64,000 nt of DNA from Roseburia sp. (GTDB lineage: Bacteria > Bacillota > Clostridia > Lachnospirales > Lachnospiraceae): NCBI GenBank assembly GCA_019421345.1, contig JAHZFL010000003.1, forward strand, positions 145,706 to 209,705, written 5' to 3'. Both the position numbers and the translations under genes were made by a program. The notes beneath the pieces were generated by a model. The model did no database searches and had not been told where the DNA came from. It saw nothing but the letters and a program-made list of their open reading frames with translations. Shown one piece after another: positions 53,831-61,661 of the stretch (the stretch's first letter is position 1; each line of letters opens with the position of its first letter).

Positions 53831-54756
53831 ACAGCGAACAGTTTGAAGTGGGGGCGGAGTATGAGGGAGAGCGTCTGGATAAATATTTGGGGCTGCTTTT
53901 TGAACAGGCAGGCTCCGGATTGTCACGCTCTTTTTTTCAAAAATTGATCAAGGACGGTCATGTTCGCGTCAATGATGTCCCTCGGAAAGCGAATTATCGG
54001 TTAAGGGCAGACGAGCTTATTACGGTAGAGATACCAGATGCAGTGGAAACGCCGATTCTTCCTGAGAATATTCCGCTTGATATTTTATATGAAGATGAAG
54101 ATGTCCTGATCGTAAATAAGCCAAAAGGAATGGTTGTTCATCCATCCGCCGGACATTCCGGTGGTACGCTTGTCAACGCAGTCATGTATCACTGCCGTGA
54201 CAGTCTCTCTGGAATTAATGGTGAGATTCGTCCGGGAATCGTTCATCGGATTGATATGGATACGACAGGCTCTCTGATCGTTTGCAAAAATGATGAGAGC
54301 CATGTTTGCATTGCCGCGCAGATCAAAGCGCATTCCGTCACACGAAAATACAGGGGAATCGTGTACGGACGGGTGAAGGACGATTGCGGCAAAATTGACG
54401 CGCCGATCGGCAGACATCCCATCGAGCGAAAAAAAATGGCGATCAATGAAAAAAACGGTAAATGCGCCGTTACACATTATCGTGTGCTGGAGCGGTTTAC
54501 AAATTATACCTATATGGAATTTGAGCTTGAAACAGGAAGAACACACCAAATACGCGTACACATGGCTTCTATTAGTCATCCGCTGCTTGGAGATAAGCTT
54601 TATTCCAATGGAAAAAGTCCCTACAAGCTCTGCGGGCAGACACTTCATGCAATGACGATCGGCTTTTTGCACCCTTCAACGGGGGAGTATTTGGAGATAA
54701 CTGCCCCTTTGCCTGAATATTTTGAGAAAATATTAAGAGATTTGAGAAATATTTGA
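53827..54756 (+). CDS. RluD-family 23S rRNA pseudouridine synthase
   Basis: 309 residues. An N-terminal S4 domain (LSRSFFQKLIKDGHVRVND) is followed by the RluA/RluD catalytic part: IVNKPKGMVVHP, the catalytic GIVHRIDMDTTGSLIVCK with the active Asp, and ETGRTHQIRVHM. It converts uridines of 23S rRNA to pseudouridine; in B. subtilis the same lspA-rluD (ylyB) order is found. It overlaps lspA by ATGA. Confidence 0.93.
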   Translation: MNSEQFEVGAEYEGERLDKYLGLLFEQAGSGLSRSFFQKLIKDGHVRVNDVPRKANYRLRADELITVEIPDAVETPILPENIPLDILYEDEDVLIVNKPKGMVVHPSAGHSGGTLVNAVMYHCRDSLSGINGEIRPGIVHRIDMDTTGSLIVCKNDESHVCIAAQIKAHSVTRKYRGIVYGRVKDDCGKIDAPIGRHPIERKKMAINEKNGKCAVTHYRVLERFTNYTYMEFELETGRTHQIRVHMASISHPLLGDKLYSNGKSPYKLCGQTLHAMTIGFLHPSTGEYLEITAPLPEYFEKILRDLRNI

Positions 54757-54772
54757 TAATTTTAATTCTTTC

Positions 54773-54801
54773 TTTTCATTTGCAGTAAGATATATTATAA
54801 T
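54773..54801 (+). promoter_or_regulatory. Promoter for the cytidylate-kinase-like gene
   Basis: TTTTCA (54773-54778), a 17-base spacer and a perfect TATAAT (54796-54801), 34 bases before the start codon. Confidence 0.6.
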
Positions 54802-54834
54802 AATGATACAGAATGTAGGAAAGAAGGGATTATG

Positions 54835-55467
54835 ATGGGCAACAAAATTTATACCATTGGCCGTGAATTTGGCAGCGGAGGACGCGAGGTAGGAGAGAAG
54901 CTTGCAGAGAGACTTGGCGTTAAGCTATACGATAAGGAGCTTCTGCAACAGGCGGCGAAGGAAAGCGGTTTTTGTCAGGAAATTTTTGAAAACCATGATG
55001 AAAGACCGACCAGCAGTTTTTTATATTCACTGGTCATGGATACATATTCCATGAATGGCTATAGCTCGACGCCATTTTTAGATATGCCTCTGAATCATAA
55101 AATTTTTCTGGCACAGTTTGATGCGATCAAGCGCATTGCGGAACGCGAATCCTGTGTGATCGTCGGCAGATGCTCCGATTATGCACTGGCAGATCATCCG
55201 GACTGTATCAATGTTTTCATTCATGCAGATATCGATTTCCGGGTAAAAAGAGTTTGTAAAGACGAAAATACAACTGAGAATAAGGCGCGCGATCATATCT
55301 TAAAGCATGATAAACAACGTGCCAGCTATTATAATTATTACACCAGCAAAAAATGGGGAGACGCTAACAGCTATCATTTGACGCTGGACTCCGGCAAGCT
55401 TGGGATTGACGGCTGTGTCGATATGATCTTAAAATTCCGTGAGCTTATGGAGGCAAAAAAGCATTAA
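54835..55467 (+). CDS. Stand-alone cytidylate-kinase-like protein
   Basis: 210 residues of the cytidylate-kinase-like (AAA_26/Cytidylate_kin2) group, not the true Cmk. The P-loop is IGREFGSGGREVGEKLAE; LYDKELLQQAAKESG and CVIVGRCSDYAL follow, with HDKQRASYYNYYTSKKWGD near the C-terminus. It aligns along its length with the second half of the MATE fusion at 13221-15242. The start is ATG at 54835, slightly better spaced from AAGGG than the ATG at 54832. It has its own promoter. Substrate is unknown; CMP kinase activity is not implied by these motifs. Confidence 0.85.
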   Translation: MGNKIYTIGREFGSGGREVGEKLAERLGVKLYDKELLQQAAKESGFCQEIFENHDERPTSSFLYSLVMDTYSMNGYSSTPFLDMPLNHKIFLAQFDAIKRIAERESCVIVGRCSDYALADHPDCINVFIHADIDFRVKRVCKDENTTENKARDHILKHDKQRASYYNYYTSKKWGDANSYHLTLDSGKLGIDGCVDMILKFRELMEAKKH

Positions 55468-55506
55468 TATACGGTTTATCATGAAATATGCGTTTGTGTG
55501 TTTGAC

Positions 55507-55551
55507 ATGTCCCTGTTTGGAATCCCCAAAAGGTATTTCCAACGGGGACAT
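55507..55551. other. Imperfect palindrome in the gap after the kinase-like gene
   Basis: ATGTCCC (55507-55513) pairs with GGGACAT (55545-55551), and inner TTGGAA with TTCCAA. It is not followed by a T run on either strand, so its function is open. A TGTTCG...CGAACA pair follows it. Confidence 0.45.
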
Positions 55552-55649
55552 ATAAAAATAGATATAACTGTTCGTTAAACTTGTGTTTTGCGAACAAATA
55601 TACAAAGGCTCAGACTAGTACTAATTGCGGCGCTCTATTCTAAAAACAA

Positions 55650-55680
55650 TGAGCGACAAGCCTCGCGAGCCACGCTTATA
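55650..55680 (-). repeat. Small dispersed hairpin-forming repeat, copy 2
   Basis: On the minus strand it reads TATAAGCGTGGCTCGCGAGG... and matches copy 1 at 48291-48322. Both lie between genes. Confidence 0.55.
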
Positions 55681-55695
55681 TGAATCAAAAGTATT

Positions 55696-56145
55696 TTAGC
55701 AAATTTCTTCCGAATCTAAAAGAATTGTAAACGGTCCGTCATTGATCAGATGAATTTTCATATCTGCACCAAAGATCCCGGTTTGAACAAAGGAAACTGT
55801 CTTTTTGCATTCTGCGATGATATATTGATAAAGCTCATTTGCAAAATCAGGCTTTCCGGCACGGATAAATGAAGGTCGATAACCTTTTTTGCAGTCTGCA
55901 TATAAGGTAAATTGAGAAATCAATAATAAGCCGCCGCCAACATCTGCCAGTGATAAATTTGTTTTGCCGGATGAATCCTCAAATATTCGTAAACCAACTA
56001 ATTTTTTCACCATTTTATCAGCAATTTCTTTGGTATCAGAATCTTCTATGCCGATAAACACGACGAATCCATGTTCGATTTGACCTGTGATGTCATGTTC
56101 CACGGTACATGACGCGGAACATGCACGTTGTACTACAAATCTCAT
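55696..56145 (-). CDS. dtd: D-aminoacyl-tRNA deacylase
   Basis: 149 residues. It frees D-amino acids wrongly attached to tRNA. LLISQFTLYADCKKGYRPSF (the SQFTLY catalytic motif) and the C-terminal NDGPFTILLDS, whose GP motif lines the chiral site, are both present. The start MRFVVQRA is the family N-terminus. It is on the minus strand between two plus-strand units, with no partner beside it. Confidence 0.97.
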   Translation of the reverse strand: MRFVVQRACSASCTVEHDITGQIEHGFVVFIGIEDSDTKEIADKMVKKLVGLRIFEDSSGKTNLSLADVGGGLLLISQFTLYADCKKGYRPSFIRAGKPDFANELYQYIIAECKKTVSFVQTGIFGADMKIHLINDGPFTILLDSEEIC

Positions 56146-56295
56146 AATATCAGTTCTCCTATCTCCATTTTTCTATCAGTTGTGTTGGTAAAGTAATTCC
56201 CTCATAGGCTTTCACCTGTTTCTTATTGTATCATAGATGGAACGTCAGTGGTATTCTGATTTCTTAGAATAATGCAAGGGAAGTATTTGGCAGAC

Positions 56296-56325
56296 TTGTA
56301 AAAACCGGTCGGACTATTGTATAAT
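56296..56325 (+). promoter_or_regulatory. Promoter for the tyrosine recombinase
   Basis: TTGTAA (56296-56301), an 18-base spacer and a perfect TATAAT (56320-56325), 28 bases before the ATG. Confidence 0.65.
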
Positions 56326-56353
56326 GAGCATAGGTAGAGAAAGGGAAAGATTT

Positions 56354-57400
56354 ATGAAAGAAAAAGCATATTATGAAAATGTAAATGTACGGAATGAGGT
56401 AAAGCTGCGAAAAATGATGGAAATTCTTCCTCCGTTTTGCAAACAGTTTTTTATTGGTATAGAGACGACAACTGCGTCGAGAACACGACTCGCCTATGCT
56501 TACGATATTGGTTGTTTTTTTGAATATCTCCATGAGGTAAATCCCATTTGCCAACGCATGGAGATCTGTGAGTTTCCGCTTACAATTTTAGATCAGATCA
56601 CACCGATGGATATTGAGGAATATCTCTCCTATTTAAAATATTATGAAAAGGACGGCGTTGAGCACACAAACGATGAGCGAGGCATTAAACGAAAGCTTGC
56701 TTCTCTCCGCTCCTTCTATCGCTATTTTTATAAGAATGAGCTGATTGAAAATGATCCTGCCGTGAAGGTTGATATGCCTAAAATTCATGAAAAAAATATT
56801 ATTCGTTTGGATATTGATGAGGTCGCCAGACTCTTGGATGAGGTGGAGTCGGGAGAAAATCTTACTGAGCGGCAGAAGAAATATCATGAAAAAACAAAAA
56901 CTCGTGATCTTGCAATGATGACGCTACTCCTCGGTACCGGTATCCGTGTTTCTGAATGTGTCGGGCTTGATATACAGGATGTTGATTTTCGGAATAACGG
57001 CATCAAAATTCATCGAAAAGGCGGCGCAGAGGTTGTCGTATATTTTGGCGAGGAGGTGCGTGAGGCACTGCTTGCTTATATGGTGGAGCGTCAAAAGATT
57101 ACGGCGGAGGACGGAAGTGTAAATGCCTTTTTCCTTTCCATGCAGAATCGCCGCATTCATGTAAGATCCGTGGAAAAATTAGTAAAAAAATATTCGGAGC
57201 TCGTCACAAGCCTAAAACGTATCACACCGCATAAGCTTCGGAGTACCTACGGCACCTCGCTCTACCGTGAAACAGGCGATATTTATCTGGTAGCGGATGT
57301 GTTGGGACATAAGGATGTAAATACGACAAGAAAGCATTATGCAGCGCTTGACGATGACAGAAGGCGCAGCGCAGCAAAGTATGTAAAGCTAAGAGAATGA
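56354..57400 (+). CDS. Tyrosine recombinase, XerC/XerD-like
   Basis: 348 residues. The N-terminal SAM-like core-binding half spans about residues 1-140. The catalytic half contains GTGIRVSECVGL (first Arg), HRKGGAEV (Lys), TPHKLRSTYG (HxxR), VLGHKDVNTTRKHYA (His and the nucleophile Tyr). All six catalytic residues are present. No attachment sites, excisionase or cargo genes are visible, so a chromosomal or general recombinase is more likely than an element integrase. The ATG at 56354 follows AAAGGGA; the open frame begins earlier at 56324. Confidence 0.88.
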   Translation: MKEKAYYENVNVRNEVKLRKMMEILPPFCKQFFIGIETTTASRTRLAYAYDIGCFFEYLHEVNPICQRMEICEFPLTILDQITPMDIEEYLSYLKYYEKDGVEHTNDERGIKRKLASLRSFYRYFYKNELIENDPAVKVDMPKIHEKNIIRLDIDEVARLLDEVESGENLTERQKKYHEKTKTRDLAMMTLLLGTGIRVSECVGLDIQDVDFRNNGIKIHRKGGAEVVVYFGEEVREALLAYMVERQKITAEDGSVNAFFLSMQNRRIHVRSVEKLVKKYSELVTSLKRITPHKLRSTYGTSLYRETGDIYLVADVLGHKDVNTTRKHYAALDDDRRRSAAKYVKLRE

Positions 57401-57411
57401 TAAAGACCATG

Positions 57412-57439
57412 TTCCGCGTACCCCCAAAGGTACGCGGAA
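57412..57439. terminator. Hairpin between convergent genes
   Basis: TTCCGCGTACC (57412-57422) pairs perfectly with GGTACGCGGAA (57429-57439). No clear T run on either side. It separates the recombinase from plsC on the other strand. Confidence 0.6.
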
Positions 57440-57448
57440 ACGATAGAC

Positions 57449-58171
57449 CTATCTGTGGGCAAGTATTTCATGAATCTTCTTTTCGATGCGGGATTTTACA
57501 AGAGCAGCTATTTCATGAGTCTTAAAACGTCCGTATTCCTCATATAGGATTGGTGTTAGATAATGAACCTGTGTTGTCACAGGACCAAAAGAAAAGCTGT
57601 TAAATACTTTATAGGAATCAATTAATGCCACCGGAACAATCGGTGCTTTTGTCTTTAATGCAATTTTAAAGCTACCTGCCTTAAAATCATATACGCGGTT
57701 TCGGTTATTGAACTCATATCCCCCTTCAGGAAATAAAATATAACGCTTTCCTGCTTTCACAGCCTCGGAAACCTCATTGATAATCGTAAGCGCCTGACGC
57801 ACATCCTTTTTATCTAATCTCTTTCCCTGTACAAGATCAATAAATTCTCGGACGAGGATCGTATTCGACTTGGCCTTGTCCATAACAAGCGAGCACGGCT
57901 TTACATGCGTGGAAATGATCCCAAGGGCATCGTATTTTCCCTGATGGTTCGGATACATCATGTAACCGCCCTCTTTGGGAAGATTCTCTATGCCAAACGC
58001 TTTTGTCCGAATTCCGCCGGATAACTTCATAAGCCGGATCACATGTCTGGCAAGTTGGTAGCGCTCCTCCTCGGAATATTTCTCCGGATGCTCCGCTTCC
58101 CTGCGCATTTTTGGAATCAGATAAGGCGCCCGGAAAAGATTCATCAGGATTACATAGATAAACTTTATCAT
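57449..58171 (-). CDS. plsC: 1-Acyl-sn-glycerol-3-phosphate acyltransferase (PlsC)
   Basis: 240 residues from the ATG at 58171, with longer starts at 58192 and 58228 also open. The acyltransferase block NHQGKYD (HxxxxD) is present with FPEGGYEFNN and IVPVALID. It adds the second acyl chain to lysophosphatidic acid at the membrane, using acyl-ACP in this group. The N-terminal MIKFIYVILMNLFRAPYLIP is a membrane anchor. GGAGG lies 14 bases upstream of 58171. No lipid gene is next to it. Confidence 0.86.
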   Translation of the reverse strand: MIKFIYVILMNLFRAPYLIPKMRREAEHPEKYSEEERYQLARHVIRLMKLSGGIRTKAFGIENLPKEGGYMMYPNHQGKYDALGIISTHVKPCSLVMDKAKSNTILVREFIDLVQGKRLDKKDVRQALTIINEVSEAVKAGKRYILFPEGGYEFNNRNRVYDFKAGSFKIALKTKAPIVPVALIDSYKVFNSFSFGPVTTQVHYLTPILYEEYGRFKTHEIAALVKSRIEKKIHEILAHR

Positions 58172-58330
58172 AAGAACTTCATTATCCTCCATTGGTAAGA
58201 AACTGTTGTTATTATAGCCTATTTTCATAGAAAATACAACCTTGTGAGGTATATGAACAATGACGCCGCTGTCCTTATGTGAATAAAAGCGATATACGCG
58301 AGAAAACCATAAGGATTACAATCAATTACA

Positions 58331-58675
58331 TCATTCCAGATATTCGTGAGAATAATAAGGAATCGTGAGGTATTGTCCGGCGTGGATCGCATCATCTGCG
58401 ATATTGTTTGTTTCGCAAATCTCTTTCATATAAGCATGAACACTCTCATATTCGGGGGTCATATGGGCATTTGCAATTTCCCACAGTGTATCGCCATGCC
58501 CCACTTGGATACTTGTGTAATATTTATAAACAGGTTCTGCGGGTGCCGCCTGAGCTTTCATGGAACCAAAAAGTAAACAACCCAGAAGTACCAGCCCCAT
58601 CATTCCAAATAAAAGAAATAAAATAGTAATCTGCTGTCTCCGTATGATTGCAGCCTGAAATCTTTTGTGCTTCAT
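58331..58675 (-). CDS. YneA-like LysM cell-division inhibitor (SOS)
   Basis: 114 residues from ATG 58675 with AGGAGG upstream. A basic N-tail, one membrane helix (about residues 16-37) and an outside LysM domain (VGHGDTLWEIANAH, AGQYLTIPYY). In Bacillus YneA is divergent from lexA, has the same membrane-plus-LysM plan and blocks division during DNA damage. The same arrangement and the LexA boxes in the shared gap support this reading. Overall sequence similarity was not tested. Confidence 0.8.
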   Translation of the reverse strand: MKHKRFQAAIIRRQQITILFLLFGMMGLVLLGCLLFGSMKAQAAPAEPVYKYYTSIQVGHGDTLWEIANAHMTPEYESVHAYMKEICETNNIADDAIHAGQYLTIPYYSHEYLE

Positions 58676-58705
58676 TTTCAATACTCCTCCTAACAAAAAT
58701 AATTC

Positions 58706-58803
58706 CGAACGCATGTTTCGAACATTTGTTTCTGTTTCAATCATAATAAAAGAACGGATGTTTGTCAAGTAGAAAACGAACAAATTTTCGGAATATATGT
58801 TTG
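58706..58803. promoter_or_regulatory. Cluster of LexA (SOS) boxes between the YneA-like gene and lexA
   Basis: Against the Firmicute box CGAACRNRYGTTYC: CGAACGCATGTTTC (58706-58719) is perfect; CGAACATTTGTTTC (58719-58732) has one mismatch. AGAACGGATGTTTG (58751-58764), CGAACAAATTTTCG (58777-58790) and GGAATATATGTTTG (58790-58803) are weaker. The last overlaps the -35 box of the lexA promoter. Confidence 0.85.
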
Positions 58804-58829
58804 CATTTATCTTCTGTCTGTGTTAAACT
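58801..58829 (+). promoter_or_regulatory. lexA promoter
   Basis: TTGCAT (58801-58806), a 17-base spacer and TAAACT (58824-58829). The leader of about 30 bases ends with AGGAGG before the ATG. Confidence 0.6.
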
Positions 58830-58867
58830 AAACATACGAAGGATAAATAGAATCAGGAGGTATTTGC

Positions 58868-59485
58868 ATGGCATATGGCAAGATCAGTGCAAAACAGAAA
58901 GAAATCTTAGAATATATCAAACAGGAAATTTTGAACAAGGGTTATCCTCCGGCTGTGCGTGAAATTTGCGAGGCAGTTGATTTAAAGTCTACATCATCCG
59001 TCCACTCTCATCTGGAGACGCTGGAAAAGAACGGCTATATCCGCCGCGACCCTACCAAGCCGCGCGCGATCGAGATCATGGATGATAATTTTAATCTTAC
59101 CAGACGTGAAGTGACGAATGTTCCGATTATTGGCAATGTAGCTGCGGGACAGCCGCTCCTTGCTGTAGAGAATATCGAAAATTATTTCCCCATTCCTGTG
59201 GAATTGCTGCCGAATGCCGAGACATTTATTTTGAATGTAAAGGGAGAAAGTATGATCAATGCCGGTATTTATGACGGTGACCAGATTCTGGTGCAGCGTC
59301 AGTCCGACGCCTGCAATGGAGATATTGTGGTTGCGCTCGTGGATGATTCGGCAACTGTTAAGACTTTTTATAAGGAAAACGGTCATTTTCGTTTGCAGCC
59401 GGAAAATGATACGATGGATCCAATTATCGTTGAGGATTGTCAGATTTTGGGAAAGGTATTTGGTATGTTCCGCTTCTTTTCTTAA
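58868..59485 (+). CDS. lexA: SOS regulator LexA
   Basis: 205 residues. The N-terminal winged helix (about 1-65; GYPPAVREICEAVDLKSTSS) binds the boxes upstream of its own gene. The self-cleavage site is Ala93-Gly94 (VAAGQP). The protease pair is Ser128 (KGESM) and Lys165 (SATVK). RecA filaments trigger cleavage after DNA damage, releasing its own gene and the YneA-like gene. The ATG follows AGGAGG. Confidence 0.97.
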   Translation: MAYGKISAKQKEILEYIKQEILNKGYPPAVREICEAVDLKSTSSVHSHLETLEKNGYIRRDPTKPRAIEIMDDNFNLTRREVTNVPIIGNVAAGQPLLAVENIENYFPIPVELLPNAETFILNVKGESMINAGIYDGDQILVQRQSDACNGDIVVALVDDSATVKTFYKENGHFRLQPENDTMDPIIVEDCQILGKVFGMFRFFS

Positions 59486-59623
59486 GTGCCATCTGCAAAT
59501 CTGCCAAATGCGTAGTTTTGTTTCGGGATGAAACGTCTCGATCTAAAAAGAGCTTCTGTCACGGAAACTTCTCAAGACTATAGCGGGCGCATCAGCCATA
59601 CAATTTTACGATAGAATTAAAAA

Positions 59624-59660
59624 ATGCTGCAATGAACAAACGTATTGTTTATTGCAGCAT
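59624..59660 (-). terminator. Terminator of the rplU-rsfS operon
   Basis: ATGCTGCAATGAACAA (59624-59639) pairs with TTGTTTATTGCAGCAT (59645-59660) with one G-U pair. On the minus strand the stem is followed by TTTTTAATT, so it ends the leftward operon. Confidence 0.85.
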
Positions 59661-59694
59661 GAAACGTTTCCAAAGATATTCTTCCAAAAACGTT

Positions 59695-60054
59695 TTACAG
59701 ATCATTGACATCCATTTCCTTTCCGTCTCTCCAGATACGTTCCAGATCATAGAACAGTCGATCCTCTTTTGAAAAGATATGGACAATAATGTCGCCATAA
59801 TCCATTAATATCCATGTGGAATTTGAATTTCCTTCCACCTGTTTTACCGTCAGACCTGCCTTGTGGAGCGCTTCATCACAGGCGTCTCTCATAGCCTGGA
59901 TCTGGTTTTGATTTGTTCCGTTTGCGATAATAAAAAAGTCTGCGATCGGGGAAATCTCACGAATGTCGATCACCTTTACATCCTCTGCCTTTCGATCCTC
60001 TAAGGCAGCAACTGCCATCTTGCAATATTCTTGCGCTGTCAATTTTTCTTCCAT
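59695..60054 (-). CDS. rsfS: Ribosomal silencing factor RsfS
   Basis: 119 residues. It binds L14 and keeps the subunits apart when nutrients are scarce. VKVIDIREISPIADFFIIANGTN, QVEGNSNSTWILMDYGDIIVHIFSKEDRLFYDLERIW is the family core. AAAGGA precedes the ATG on the minus strand. It is the last gene of the leftward operon, 17 bases after yqeK. Confidence 0.95.
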   Translation of the reverse strand: MEEKLTAQEYCKMAVAALEDRKAEDVKVIDIREISPIADFFIIANGTNQNQIQAMRDACDEALHKAGLTVKQVEGNSNSTWILMDYGDIIVHIFSKEDRLFYDLERIWRDGKEMDVNDL

Positions 60055-60071
60055 ATTAGATATTCCTTTCG

Positions 60072-60656
60072 TTATTCAGATATTTCTAATGCCAGATACG
60101 GCTTATAATATTGATAGGTCATTTTTGTAATTGGGTCAATCGCTCCGCCTCTGCCGGAAAGATATTTTAACGTATCGTGCAGAATCTTTGCCATGCAGGC
60201 ATCCAAATCATGAAATGCCAGCTTTCTTACATAAGAAAGGTCAGGCGCCTTATCACGTCCCGGTTCAATATAGTCTGCAATATAGATAATCTTATCGAGG
60301 ATACTCATCTCAGGCTCTCCGGTTGTATGCACCTTGATCGCATGAAGAATCTGCGGGTCTTTGACCTCGTAAATGCTTTCTGCCAGATACGCGCCCAGCT
60401 TTGCATGGAGCAAATAAGGACTTTCGCTTTCTACCGTTGTGATAGGAATATGATATTGTCTGCAAAGCTTTAGTTTTTCTTCATTCGTGATGCATTTGGC
60501 GCAGTCATGGAGCAATCCGGCAATCATCGCCGGTTCTTGCGGAAAATCATGCGCCATTGCGAGGCAGCCCGCTGTATACATAACGCCTACCGTATGACCA
60601 AATCGATCCTTATCAAGTTCTTTTTTTAGTTTTTTACGAATTTCCTTTAATTCCAT
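60072..60656 (-). CDS. yqeK: YqeK family HD hydrolase (Ap4A symmetrical hydrolase type)
   Basis: 194 residues. The HD motifs are complete: RFGHTVGVMYTAGCLA (first His), GLLHDCAKC (HD), LLHAKLGAYLA, IKVHTTGE and IADYIEPGRD. YqeK enzymes split Ap4A to ADP. The ATG at 60656 lies inside the end of nadD (23-base overlap), with AGGA upstream. Gene order nadD-yqeK-rsfS is conserved in Firmicutes. Confidence 0.93.
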   Translation of the reverse strand: MELKEIRKKLKKELDKDRFGHTVGVMYTAGCLAMAHDFPQEPAMIAGLLHDCAKCITNEEKLKLCRQYHIPITTVESESPYLLHAKLGAYLAESIYEVKDPQILHAIKVHTTGEPEMSILDKIIYIADYIEPGRDKAPDLSYVRKLAFHDLDACMAKILHDTLKYLSGRGGAIDPITKMTYQYYKPYLALEISE

Positions 60657-61305
60657 TGCAATGGTTCCTGTCAAGATTTTTCTTTTTCGTATAGAGACTG
60701 TGCTCACAGATATATTCCCATACCGCCTGTGGAAGCATAGCGGGCTTTTCTGTCGCGTGCGCAAGTTCCCTGCGCAGACCGGAGGATGAAATATCGGTTC
60801 GCCCTCCGTAAACCGGATAAATTTCTGCTTCAAAAAGCTGCTTTAATTCTTTGATTTTTTGTTCAATAACTGCAAGATCCATATGATCACGCACTGCAGT
60901 TAACAGTACTGCTTTTTGGCAAATGATTTCGGGATGCATCCAGCTTTCCAGATAATCAAGTGAATCTGCTCCCATAATAAAATAAAACTTCACATTTGGA
61001 TAACGTGCACAAAGCTTTGTGAGTGTCCGATAGGTATAGCTTGTCTCCTCTGACTCTATTTCCATAGACGACATTTTAAAATACGGATAGTCCTTTAGGG
61101 CAAGCGCCGTCATCTCCGCCCGCACCTCTGCCGCACTCATACTGCTCTCCTCCTTATTCGGAGAATGACCTGCGGGAATGAACCAAACCTCATCCAGAGA
61201 AAATTCTTCCCGTGCGCTTTCTGCAATGTTTAAATGTCCCTGATGGATCGGGTCGAACGAACCGCCCAAAATTCCTATTTTTTTTTGAGAATGCTGCTGC
61301 TCCAT
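60634..61305 (-). CDS. nadD: Nicotinate-nucleotide adenylyltransferase
   Basis: 223 residues. It makes deamido-NAD from NaMN and ATP. GILGGSFDPIHQGHLNIAE at the N-terminus is the nucleotidyltransferase motif with HxGH, and the C-terminal DISSSGLRRELA contains the SxxxR element. It starts with AGGA upstream, 11 bases after yhbY, in the leftward operon. Confidence 0.96.
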   Translation of the reverse strand: MEQQHSQKKIGILGGSFDPIHQGHLNIAESAREEFSLDEVWFIPAGHSPNKEESSMSAAEVRAEMTALALKDYPYFKMSSMEIESEETSYTYRTLTKLCARYPNVKFYFIMGADSLDYLESWMHPEIICQKAVLLTAVRDHMDLAVIEQKIKELKQLFEAEIYPVYGGRTDISSSGLRRELAHATEKPAMLPQAVWEYICEHSLYTKKKNLDRNHCNGIKGNS

Positions 61306-61316
61306 AAGGCTGATTC

Positions 61317-61613
61317 CTATCTTGGAAGCTCAAATTTTGTATTTTTCTTTGCCTGTCGGAACAAAATGATCTTCTTTCCGATCACCTTTACGACATCTGA
61401 GCGTGTACGTTCGGCAATGATGCCTGCAATCTCCCGCGGATCGTCGGCACAGTTTTTCAGCACGGAAATTTTAATCAGCTCGCGCTTCTCCAATGCCTCG
61501 TCTAATGCCATGATCAGCTCCGGCGTTAAGCTTGCCTTGCCAATCTGAAAAATTGGGCTGAGTGTGCTTGCTTCACTGCCAAGATATGCGCGCTGCTTAC
61601 TTGTCAATTCCAT
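61317..61613 (-). CDS. yhbY: YhbY family ribosome-assembly RNA-binding protein
   Basis: 98 residues of the CRM/YhbY fold, a small KH-like RNA-binding domain associated with pre-50S particles. LTSKQRAYLGSEASTLSPIFQIGK, the start of the family, and VVKVIGKKIILFRQ, its GxxR-type end, are visible. The ATG at 61613 follows the rule that the family begins MELTSKQR; a frame open to 61643 is not used. It lies between obg and nadD. Confidence 0.92.
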   Translation of the reverse strand: MELTSKQRAYLGSEASTLSPIFQIGKASLTPELIMALDEALEKRELIKISVLKNCADDPREIAGIIAERTRSDVVKVIGKKIILFRQAKKNTKFELPR

Positions 61614-61661
61614 ATAGTTTCCTTTCTGCCGGATATGCCGCAAAATATGCGGACGGCATGT

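Noticed and set aside
56354..57400. Tyrosine recombinase as the integrase of an inserted element
   Set aside because: No direct repeats, tRNA attachment site, excisionase or cargo seen around it; base use matches the neighbours.
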